DNA from: CAYQTO01 sp964420455
GTDB taxonomy: Bacteria; Sumerlaeota; Sumerlaeia; SLMS01
Reading direction: 5' to 3'
Assembly (NCBI GenBank): GCA_964420455.1
Contig: CAYQTO010000064.1
Coordinates: forward strand, 1-18,699
DNA length: 18,699 bases
The position numbers were made by a program, and so were the translations under genes. The notes beneath the pieces were generated by a model. The model made no database searches and was not told where the DNA came from. It saw only the letters and a program-made list of their open reading frames with translations. Shown here one piece after another: positions 7,730 to 14,303 of the stretch (its first letter is position 1; every line of letters starts with the position of its first letter).

Positions 7730-9016
7730 ATGTTGTCGCTGATGGACGAGCAGGGAATTGCCACCGGGGCGCTCGAGGCCTGGCTCGACGAGGTGCTGGC
7801 CTCCTGGGGGGACCCGCGCCGCGTCCTGCTGATCCCGCCCGACTATACACGGGCGCACTCCGGCGCCGGCCCCGTTACTGTCCATCTGTATAGACGACTC
7901 ACAGCCGCCGGGGCCCGGGTGCTGGTCCTCCCCGCCCTCGGCACCCATGCACCCATGACCGCGGACCAGCGGGCGCGCCTCTATCCCGGAATCCCCGACG
8001 AGGCCTTTCGCGTCCACCGCTGGCGCGAGGACGTCCGCGTCGTCGGCACCATTTCCGGAGCCTTCATCGCCGAGGTCTCCGGCGGGCGGGTCGACTACCC
8101 GATCGATGCCGAGCTCAACCGGCTCATCCTCGAGGAGCCGTGGGACCGCGTCGTGTCCATCGGCCAGGTGGTCCCCCACGAGGTCGTCGGCATGGCCAAT
8201 CACGCCAAGAACCTCTTTGTGGGGACCGGTGGGAGCGATACGATTCATCGGACGCATTTCCTCGGCGCGGTGGCGGGGATCGAGTCGATACTCGGCCGGG
8301 TGGACACGCCGGTACGGGCGGTGCTCGACCGCATGGCGTCGGAATTTGCAACGAACCTCCCTGTTGTGTATATCCAGACCGTCCGCGATCGTGATCCCGC
8401 AACGGGGGACCTGCGTACGCGCGGGGTCTTCGCCGGGTCCGGCCGCGCCCCCTTCGAACACGCGGCGGCCCTCGCCCAGCGCTGCAATCTCACCCTCCTC
8501 TCCGAACCCATCCGCCGCGCCGTCGTCTGGCTCGATCCCGACGAGTACCACTCCACCTGGCTCGGCAACAAGGCGGTCTATCGCCTGCGCATGGCCATGG
8601 CTGACGACGGCGAGCTGCTGGTCATCGCCCCCGGCGTCCACACCTTCGGCGAGGACGCCCGTATAGACGAACTGATCCGCCGCCACGGATACCGGACCAC
8701 GCCGGAGGTACTCGCCCGCGTGGACGACGATCCGGACCTCGCGGCGAATCTCTCGGCGGCGGCCCATCTCATCCACGGCAGCCCCGAGGAGCGCTTCCGC
8801 GTCACCCTCGCCCCGGGACATCTCACCCGCGACGAGGTCGAGTCCGTCTGCTTCCACTATGCCGACTGCGAAGACATGATGCGGCAATACCGGCCGGAAT
8901 CGCTCCGGGATGGATTTGTGAGGACCGCCGGCGGCGGCGAGGTGTTCTTCGTGTCCAACCCGGCGACGGGTCTGTGGGCGCTTGAGTCCCAATTCCCCGT
9001 CAGCGAGACCGTATAG
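7730..9016 (+). CDS. LarA-like (DUF2088) nickel-pincer-cofactor racemase/epimerase family protein
   Basis: The 428-residue protein belongs to the lactate racemase LarA superfamily, whose members racemise or epimerise 2-hydroxy acids with a nickel-pincer nucleotide. Key features are PPDYTRAHS (36-44, the D-x-TR motif), GTHAPMT (71-77, with His73 at the place of the catalytic His of the GxHRPxT motif), and PHEVVGMANHAK (149-160). In the last, His150 and Lys160 keep the ten-residue spacing of LarA His174 and Lys184, the lysine that tethers the cofactor. His173 follows in TIHRTHFLG. The substrate is probably a hydroxy acid but not necessarily lactate. No larB, larC or larE is nearby, so the cofactor would have to be made elsewhere. 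ATG 7730 has GGGAGGT 5 bases upstream. The last 17 bases overlap the convergent HemB-like gene. Confidence 0.85.
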   Translation: MLSLMDEQGIATGALEAWLDEVLASWGDPRRVLLIPPDYTRAHSGAGPVTVHLYRRLTAAGARVLVLPALGTHAPMTADQRARLYPGIPDEAFRVHRWREDVRVVGTISGAFIAEVSGGRVDYPIDAELNRLILEEPWDRVVSIGQVVPHEVVGMANHAKNLFVGTGGSDTIHRTHFLGAVAGIESILGRVDTPVRAVLDRMASEFATNLPVVYIQTVRDRDPATGDLRTRGVFAGSGRAPFEHAAALAQRCNLTLLSEPIRRAVVWLDPDEYHSTWLGNKAVYRLRMAMADDGELLVIAPGVHTFGEDARIDELIRRHGYRTTPEVLARVDDDPDLAANLSAAAHLIHGSPEERFRVTLAPGHLTRDEVESVCFHYADCEDMMRQYRPESLRDGFVRTAGGGEVFFVSNPATGLWALESQFPVSETV

Positions 9017-9809
9017 ACCGCTCCGGTTCCGCGACCAGGGTGGCCCCGGCCGCCCGCGCATCCCGAGCGATGGCACCGAAGGCATCGTCGCGGGATTCCG
9101 CGGGCGTGGGCCAGGCGACGACCGGGGCGCCGGTCTCCTCCGCAATGCTCCCGAGCAGTTCAATGAACGGCGAGACGGGCCGCATCACGATCATGTCGGC
9201 GCCGGCGGCAAGGGCGAAGGCGGCCTCCCGGAGGACAAGGTTGGGCGCGCCGGCGGGGTAGCGCCACCGAACGCATGGGGACAGGAGCGGCGACGCGAGA
9301 TGCAGGACGGCGCCCAGGGCGGTGTGCGCAACGCGATGGCGCATCCACCGCGCGTGCAGTTCGCCAAAGGAGTTCGCCAGGGCCGCGGGGAGCCAGACCG
9401 CGTCGGCCCCGGCGCGGCCGGCGGCCTCGGCCAGCGGCAGGAGCGCCTCATCCAATCCGTCGCGGCTCGTGGAGGCGTCGGGCTCGCAGGCGATCACGAC
9501 GGCGCCATCGCGGTCGCGCTCGCGCAGGCGGATCACCTCGCGGTCCGCCCAGACCGGTTCGCCGGCACACTCCGGTGTATAGATCGACAGACAACCACCC
9601 CCCTTGCCGGCATCGTTGGTGATCACGCGCAGGGGGGAATCGGGCGGTGCCTGCAGGATGCGGTTGAGGGAGGGGCGGGCGAGGAGACGTCCCGGCCAGG
9701 CCGGACGGACCGTGCCGGAAAGTTCCCCGCCCCAGGTCGACGTGGGGGCGATGAAGCCGGTACGGAGGTGCTCGAAGTGGGAGCCGGAGAAGTCGGTGTC
9801 GTCCGCCAC
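9000..9809 (-). CDS. Divergent HemB (porphobilinogen synthase)-like protein lacking catalytic lysines
   Basis: The 269-residue product resembles delta-aminolevulinate dehydratase (HemB, normally about 320-340 residues) in its second half. ACEPDASTSRDGLDE (107-121) parallels HemB VCLDPYTSHGHDGIVDE, RAGADAVWLPAALANSFGEL parallels the SDMMDGRVGAI region, and GAPNLVLREAAFALAAGADM (187-206) with PFIELL parallels DPAN-REAL-EGADMVMVKP-LPYLDII. But the Schiff-base Lys of VKP is Arg210 (VMRP), and the other lysine block (YSAKYASAFYGPFR) reads HLASPLLSPCVR. The first 100 residues do not resemble HemB. It is therefore probably not an ordinary porphobilinogen synthase. GTG 9809 starts 3 bases after the hemCD stop, with AAGGAG over that stop, so it is coupled to hemCD. 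Its 3' end overlaps the convergent LarA-like gene by 17 bases. Confidence 0.72.
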   Translation of the reverse strand: MADDTDFSGSHFEHLRTGFIAPTSTWGGELSGTVRPAWPGRLLARPSLNRILQAPPDSPLRVITNDAGKGGGCLSIYTPECAGEPVWADREVIRLRERDRDGAVVIACEPDASTSRDGLDEALLPLAEAAGRAGADAVWLPAALANSFGELHARWMRHRVAHTALGAVLHLASPLLSPCVRWRYPAGAPNLVLREAAFALAAGADMIVMRPVSPFIELLGSIAEETGAPVVAWPTPAESRDDAFGAIARDARAAGATLVAEPERSIRSR

Positions 9810-9812
9810 GGG

Positions 9813-11483
9813 CTACTCCTTTCGGGCGAGGAATGCGGCCGTGGCGCGGGCGAGGGAGTCGAAGTCCGCCCGGGGGGCGATGAAGTCGGCGATGCGTCCC
9901 ATGCGCTCGAGCGCCGCGGCCGTGGCGGGGCCAAGAGCGCCCACTGCGGGAGCTGCTGCGGCGAGCGGGTGGTCCCCGCCGAGCGCTGCCCATGCCTCGA
10001 CCGCCGAGCCACTCGCCAGAAGCACGGCATCAATCCTTTCGGCGAGCACCTCTGAAATGGCCTCCTGCCTGGGGAGCACCGGCTCCACCGTATAGACAAC
10101 GGGGGAGTCGACGATGGCACCCGCGGCACGAAGGCGCACGGCGAGGGTGCCGCCGGTCCGCGCCGAGACCGGCACGGCGATCCGCTTCCCCCTGATCGTG
10201 CCGTCCGCCACCATCAGTTCCGCGAGGGCTCCGGCGGAAGGATCCTCGGCAACAAGATCCACCCGCCAGCCATGGGCCGCCGCCGCCCGGGCCGTCGCGT
10301 CCCCCACGCAGGCCACACGGGCGCACGCCCGTAGCCCATCGTCCCAGCCTTCGAGAGAATCTGCCGTGGCAACCGCCCGGGCGCTCGTATAGACAATCCA
10401 GTCGAGCTCATCGGCGGGGATGCCGGGTCGGGAGTCGAGGGCGACCTCGCGGAGCAACGGCAACCGCACGGCGCCCCCCCCGAGACGCTCGACGGCGCGG
10501 GCGAGGCGCTCCTCCGCCTCCGCCGCACGGGTCACGAGAACGCGCCGCCCGGCAAGCGGCCCGGGCGGCTCGACACACACCCCCCGACCCGCCAGGATCG
10601 CCTCCGCCCCCCGCGTGCGAAGGTGCCCGGCCGCTTCCCTCGCGGCTGCTTCCGGCTCCGCCCGCGTTGTCATCTCCACCCGGGCGGCGTCACGCCCGTC
10701 CGCGCTGAACACTCCCGCCACCAGACGAATGGTCCCGTCCGTTTCTTCCGCGTGGACGCCGATGGGGGTGCGGCAGGACCCGCCGAGGAGGCGAAGGAGG
10801 GCGCGTTCGGTCTCGAGGCATCGCCGCACGCCGGGGACGTCTATACGCTTGAGGATCTGGCGGGTTGCCTCGTCCCCCTCCCGGGCGGTTACCGCGAGGG
10901 TCCCCTGGCCCGCGGCGGGAATCATCTCGTCGAGTTCGAGGTCGCGACCGGCGCGGAGATCCATCTCGAGCCGGTGGAGTCCGGCGCGGGCGAGCACGAC
11001 GCCCTCGCACGCGCCGCGGCGCCATTTCTCGAGACGGGTGGGGACGTTGCCGCGCAGGGGCATGGCAACCAGGCGGTGATCGAGGCGTGCGAGCTGGGCG
11101 GCGCGGCGGAGCGAGGAGGTGCCGATACGGGCGGGGAGTCGGGGATCGTCGCGGTGATCGAGGAAAAGGACGTCGCGCGGGTCATCGCGGAGGGGAGCGG
11201 CGCCGAGCATGGTTCCCGGCGCGAGCGTTGTCTCGAGGTCCTTGGCGCTGTGGACGGCGACGTCTATACGACCTTGGAGGAGGGCGGCGTCGAGCTCGCT
11301 GGTGAAGACCGCCTTGGAGGAAAAGGAGGCGAGAGGGCGATGGGGCTGGAGGTCGGCGGTGGCGGCGATGGGGATGACCTCCACGCGAAGGGCGGGGTGT
11401 GCCTCGATGAGGCGGGCGGCGACAAGGCGCGCCTGGACGAGGGCGAGGGTGCTGGGCCGTGTACCAAGGCGCAGGGGGGTCAT
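9813..11483 (-). CDS. hemC: HemC-HemD fusion: hydroxymethylbilane synthase / uroporphyrinogen-III synthase
   Basis: A single 556-residue protein joins two consecutive heme-pathway enzymes. Residues 1 to about 303 are HemC, which links four porphobilinogens: it has DVAVHSAKDLE (74-84, catalytic Asp82), RIGTSSLRR and LRGNVPTRL, and GGSCRTPIG (234-242) with Cys237, the residue that carries the dipyrromethane cofactor. From about 312 comes HemD, which closes and inverts ring D: it has AGRRVLVTRA (311-320), DWIVYTSARAV (361-371), RGKRIAVPVSARTGG, a VLLASGSAVEA segment and a GPATAAALE motif at 518-526. Fusion of the two is known in some bacteria such as Leptospira. ATG 11483 overlaps the hemA stop by four bases (ATGA), showing translational coupling. 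A longer in-frame extension upstream lies within hemA and is an artefact. Confidence 0.93.
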   Translation of the reverse strand: MTPLRLGTRPSTLALVQARLVAARLIEAHPALRVEVIPIAATADLQPHRPLASFSSKAVFTSELDAALLQGRIDVAVHSAKDLETTLAPGTMLGAAPLRDDPRDVLFLDHRDDPRLPARIGTSSLRRAAQLARLDHRLVAMPLRGNVPTRLEKWRRGACEGVVLARAGLHRLEMDLRAGRDLELDEMIPAAGQGTLAVTAREGDEATRQILKRIDVPGVRRCLETERALLRLLGGSCRTPIGVHAEETDGTIRLVAGVFSADGRDAARVEMTTRAEPEAAAREAAGHLRTRGAEAILAGRGVCVEPPGPLAGRRVLVTRAAEAEERLARAVERLGGGAVRLPLLREVALDSRPGIPADELDWIVYTSARAVATADSLEGWDDGLRACARVACVGDATARAAAAHGWRVDLVAEDPSAGALAELMVADGTIRGKRIAVPVSARTGGTLAVRLRAAGAIVDSPVVYTVEPVLPRQEAISEVLAERIDAVLLASGSAVEAWAALGGDHPLAAAAPAVGALGPATAAALERMGRIADFIAPRADFDSLARATAAFLARKE

Positions 11484-12760
11484 TCGCGCCCCGTGGGGGT
11501 GGGGGTGCCGTCGGGAAGGAGGAGGCGAAGGGCGGCCTCGAAGTCGGACCGGCCCTGGTCTGTCTCGAGGTCGAGACGGCGCAGGCCCCGTGTAAGGTCG
11601 TGGAGGAGCGCCCTCGACAGGCTTTCGGAAAACATGCGGAGTCCGTTGTCGCTGGCGGATCCGGTGGTGGCCCGCTCGAGCACCGACTGGCGGGTTTCGT
11701 CGAACCGCTGGCGTACCGCGCTCACAAGGCGCTCGAGTTCCTCGTGGGCCCGCGACTTGGTATAGACGGCGTGCTCCTCCGCGATGATCTCCTCGGCGGC
11801 GGCGATGTCGGCCTCGCGGCGGCGGCGATTCTCGCAGGCGACCCCCTCGAGGGATTGGATGTTGATGAGCGAGACGCCGTCGAGCTGGCCGATCTCCGGG
11901 TCGACCATGTGGGGCATCGAGAGGTCGATAACGAGGAGGGGGCGGCCCTTGCGGCGGAGGATGGGGCGGCGGATGCGGCCCACGGGAAGGAGCGGGTCGT
12001 GGCCGGAGATGGCGACCACGATAATCTCGGCCCATTCGAATCCATAACCGAGGCGGTCGAGCTTGAGGAAGGCGGCATGGCAGTCGCCGAGGAGGGGGAG
12101 GGCGCGCTGGTGGTCGCGGGCTGCGATGAGCACGGGCCCGACGCCCCGCTCGAGGAAGAGTTCGGCGGCGAGGCGGGCCATCTGGCCGGCTCCGATCACC
12201 AGCAGCCGTCTGTCGTACAACTTCCCGAGGTGTTCGAGGGCCTGCTCCACCGCAAGGGCGGGGATGGAAAGCTTGCCAGTGGAGATATCAGTCCTGCGGC
12301 GGACGACACGTCCTGCCTCCACCGCGTGCTCGACCACTTTGGCCAGCTCCGTCCCGAGGGTCTCCGCCTCCGCGGCGAGATCGAGCGCGCGCCGCACCTG
12401 GCCGAGGATTTCGTGCTCGCCCACCACCATCGAATTCAGCCCTGCCGCCGTCCGGAACAGGTGCTGCTCCGCATCCGCCCCAATCAACAGGCGCATATAC
12501 GGCTCCACCTCGTTCGGCGAGATGCGCGGCGAGGCGATGCACAGGCATTCCACCGCGCGCTTGCGGTTGACATCGCCCGAGGGCAGCTGGGCGTACCATT
12601 CCACCCGGTTGCAGGTGACGAGGCCCATCATCTCGTCGGCTCCGAGCAGGGCCGACAACATCGGCAAGTCGGCGAGCATCTCCTCGCGCATCAGCGTCAG
12701 CTTCTCGAGCAGCGCCAGCGGGGTCTCCGGGGATTGAACACCAAAGCAGACGAGGGGCAT
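11480..12760 (-). CDS. hemA: Glutamyl-tRNA reductase
   Basis: This enzyme reduces glutamyl-tRNA to glutamate-1-semialdehyde with NADPH, the first committed step of C5-route tetrapyrrole synthesis. The 426 residues show VTCNRVEWYA at 48-57 with the catalytic Cys50, the signature GLNSMVVGEHEILGQVRRA (107-125), the NADPH-binding VIGAGQMARLAAELF (188-202), and a C-terminal helical dimerisation region ending near the DFEAALRLLLP segment. All expected domains are complete. The gene lies 60 bases after the MntR-like regulator and overlaps hemCD by ATGA, making it the first enzyme of the hem cluster. ATG 12760 has no strong ribosome binding site, yet it is the natural family start (Cys at position 50). 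hemL, the next pathway gene, is not in the window. Confidence 0.95.
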   Translation of the reverse strand: MPLVCFGVQSPETPLALLEKLTLMREEMLADLPMLSALLGADEMMGLVTCNRVEWYAQLPSGDVNRKRAVECLCIASPRISPNEVEPYMRLLIGADAEQHLFRTAAGLNSMVVGEHEILGQVRRALDLAAEAETLGTELAKVVEHAVEAGRVVRRRTDISTGKLSIPALAVEQALEHLGKLYDRRLLVIGAGQMARLAAELFLERGVGPVLIAARDHQRALPLLGDCHAAFLKLDRLGYGFEWAEIIVVAISGHDPLLPVGRIRRPILRRKGRPLLVIDLSMPHMVDPEIGQLDGVSLINIQSLEGVACENRRRREADIAAAEEIIAEEHAVYTKSRAHEELERLVSAVRQRFDETRQSVLERATTGSASDNGLRMFSESLSRALLHDLTRGLRRLDLETDQGRSDFEAALRLLLPDGTPTPTGRE

Positions 12761-12820
12761 GGAACCGGTAGGCGAGGGGAACTTGACGGAGCGAATGCTT
12801 GGGACAAGCGGTGCGGGAAC

Positions 12821-13306
12821 TCAATCCCCCTTCTTGTCTGGTGAAGGATTTCGCAACTGGCGAACCGTGACGCTCCCATTTTTCTCCATCAGGTCACAGA
12901 AGAGGCGCATCTTCTCCAGCAGTTCGTCGCCCACGTGGTGCTCGATGCCTTCAGAGTCGTTCTGGGCCTCCGCCTCGCTGACGCCGAGGGCGCGCAGGAA
13001 CCGCAGGGTGACCTCATGGCGGAGTTGGCTTTCCGCGGCCAGCTCCCGCCCTTTTTCCGTGAGAGTGACCGCCCGATAGGGCTCCGCGTTGACCAGATCC
13101 AGCGATTTCAAGCGCTTGATGGTCTTGTGGACGGTGACGTGACTGACGCCGAGGTGCTTGGCAATGTCCGTGACGTGGGCGGCGCCCATTTCCGTCTGAA
13201 TGTCGCCGATCAGCTCCACGTAATCCTGGGCATTTTCCATGGCGTGGTCCGCGCGCCGCTTGGCGGCGGATTTGGCGTTGTAGCGGACGGGATTCTTTCG
13301 TGGCAC
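12821..13306 (-). CDS. mntR: MntR/DtxR-family metal-dependent transcriptional regulator
   Basis: The product (about 161 residues from GTG 13306) resembles the Mn(II)-sensing repressor MntR. After a basic N-terminal arm comes MENAQDYVELIGDI (Asp28 and Glu31, the D-Y-x-E metal ligands), a winged helix-turn-helix (VTDIAKHLGVSHVTVHKTIK, then RLKSLDLV), and the dimer/metal domain with LRHEV (His97) and SEGIEHHV (Glu119, Glu122, His123). All six ligands of the binuclear Mn site of Bacillus MntR have counterparts, so Mn or Fe sensing is well supported. The start is uncertain: the frame is open to a GTG at 13393, and ATG 13240 is also possible. I prefer 13306 because it gives an E. coli MntR-like length and lies just downstream of a plausible promoter. 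It heads the hem cluster. Confidence 0.85.
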   Translation of the reverse strand: MPRKNPVRYNAKSAAKRRADHAMENAQDYVELIGDIQTEMGAAHVTDIAKHLGVSHVTVHKTIKRLKSLDLVNAEPYRAVTLTEKGRELAAESQLRHEVTLRFLRALGVSEAEAQNDSEGIEHHVGDELLEKMRLFCDLMEKNGSVTVRQLRNPSPDKKGD

Positions 13307-13309
13307 TTG

Positions 13310-13343
13310 GGAACAATCCGTAACGGGGAGTACAATTTGTTCC
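13310..13343. promoter_or_regulatory. Inverted repeat, possible operator of the MntR-like gene
   Basis: GGAACAA (13310-13316) and TTGTTCC (13337-13343) form a 7-bp inverted repeat with a 20-base centre. It is noticeably AT-richer than its surroundings, lies directly before the preferred GTG start of the regulator and overlaps its candidate -10 box, as expected for an autoregulatory site. It does not match the known MntR or DtxR box sequences. Confidence 0.35.
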
Positions 13344-13362
13344 GGGCCAGTGCTGTCGTCAA
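13334..13362 (-). promoter_or_regulatory. Candidate promoter of the mntR-hem cluster
   Basis: Read on the minus strand, TTGACG (13362-13357) is a five-of-six -35 match, followed after 17 bases by CAAATT (13339-13334), which keeps the A2 and T6 of a -10 box. Transcription would begin near 13327 and leave a leader of about 20 bases before GTG 13306. The inverted repeat next to it overlaps the spacer and -10, which would suit repression. Confidence 0.35.
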
Positions 13363-13430
13363 GGAAACCCGGGCCGGGCGGCCGGGGTGACACCTTGGGG
13401 ACTTGCTCGAGAGGGAGAGGGAAGGGAGGG

Positions 13431-13454
13431 GGGGGCCCGCTTACGCGGGCCCCC
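13431..13454. other. Strong GC hairpin between the MntR-like gene and the GspG-like gene
   Basis: GGGGGCCCGC (13431-13440), loop TTAC, and GCGGGCCCCC (13445-13454) make a perfect 10-bp stem. It lies about 110 bases beyond the stop of the minus-strand GspG-like gene and just upstream of the regulator. Neither side has a T-run, so it is not a standard intrinsic terminator, but it may still impede transcription between the two minus-strand genes. The remaining 13394-13561 stretch shows nothing else. Confidence 0.45.
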
Positions 13455-13561
13455 GACTGTGCGGCGGGGCAACTGAATGTTGCTCAGGTTCACCGGCCGG
13501 GCGAGCCACCGGCGCACACAACTTTGCGGAGCCCATGCGGGGAAGGCGTCTTGGCGGGATG

Positions 13562-14242
13562 CTACTCCGCGGGCGGGCTGTCAATCGGGGCGCTTTGCGC
13601 CGCCGACGCCACAGAGGTTGTGATAACCGCATCGGAGGAGTTGCCGCGCAAGGGAAGACTCACGAGCCGCCAGAAATCGCCGCCACTGGTCGCGCCATTG
13701 GTTGGGTCGTAGGTCTGCCGGGCGAGGAGCGTGCGAAGGCTGTCCATCGTCGTAACGGCGCGGAGATCCTCATGGCGGAGGTCGTAGACGAGGTTTGGGC
13801 CGGGCGAGAAGAGGAGGGCGACCTCGCGGTCATCGAGCAGACCCGCCCAATAGGCGCTGGGGGAAAACTGCTCGGGGATCGCGTAGGGGTCCCCGATGCG
13901 GGAATGATCGAGGAAGGCCACCGGCGTGGTCAGGCGGCGCAGGTGGTAGGTTTCGACGCCATGGGTGCGGGTGTTCTCGAGGTTCTTGTTGTCACGCTTG
14001 TGGTGAACGAGGGGTTCCGTGGGGGGAAAGGAGCCATGGTCCGACCGGTAGGCGAGGAGGGCCGGATGGACGGCGTCGAAGAACTCGACCGTTTGCTCGT
14101 CCTTGATCTCGAAATAGGGGACGACAAACAGGGGCATCACGAAGTAGGAAAAAAGGCCAACGGCGATGATGAACCCGATTGTGGCCAGGGCAACGACGCG
14201 GCCGCTGGTTCGCTGGGCAGGGGGATCCGGGACCTGGCTCAT
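13562..14242 (-). CDS. Single-pass membrane protein with GspG-like pseudopilin ectodomain
   Basis: A 226-residue protein with a polar N-terminus of 15 residues, one membrane segment (about 16-43, VVALATIGFIIAVGLFSYFV onward) and a soluble outer domain. The ectodomain looks like the pseudopilin/GspG type: FDAVHPALLAYRSDHGSFPP (55-74), LTTPVAFL (104-111), GDPYAIP, SPGPNLVYD, and YDPTNGATSGGDFWRL (178-193), the calcium-loop-like ending common in prepilin-type proteins. The prepilin peptidase motif (Gly before a Phe/Met with Glu at +5) is missing, so it is probably a stable membrane protein rather than a processed pilin. A tail of about 30 Ala/Ser/Pro-rich residues ends the protein. ATG 14242 faces the TPR gene across a 61-base divergent gap. 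No secretion gene adjoins it. Confidence 0.72.
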   Translation of the reverse strand: MSQVPDPPAQRTSGRVVALATIGFIIAVGLFSYFVMPLFVVPYFEIKDEQTVEFFDAVHPALLAYRSDHGSFPPTEPLVHHKRDNKNLENTRTHGVETYHLRRLTTPVAFLDHSRIGDPYAIPEQFSPSAYWAGLLDDREVALLFSPGPNLVYDLRHEDLRAVTTMDSLRTLLARQTYDPTNGATSGGDFWRLVSLPLRGNSSDAVITTSVASAAQSAPIDSPPAE

Positions 14243-14303
14243 GGCGGGCGCACGGTCGAGGAAGCCCTTGCCCTGAGACAAGGGAAAGCGAGCCTCGCGT
14301 TCT

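Larger units (their letters stand above)
7888..11767. repeat. Dispersed 8-mer GTATAGAC, eight exact copies
   Basis: Exact copies read GTATAGAC on the plus strand at 7888, 8661, 9011, 10090, 10387 and 11760, and on the minus strand (GTCTATAC) at 10839 and 11272. One-mismatch forms occur at 9577 (GTATAGAT), 7841 (GACTATAC) and, further left, 6627 (ATCTATAC). Copies fall inside larA-like, hemCD and hemA coding sequence in different frames (encoding R-I-D, V-Y-T and L-Y-R, and forming the larA-like stop codon). The base before is usually C. Adjacent copies, counting 9577, lie roughly 300-770 bases apart. No exact copy was found in the rest of the window. Confidence 0.7.

Noticed and set aside
9813..12035. 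Upstream extension of hemCD to a 740-codon protein
   Set aside because: The extra 184 residues lie inside hemA and are Arg/Pro/His-rich; ATG 11483 gives the normal HemC N-terminus and an ATGA overlap with hemA.
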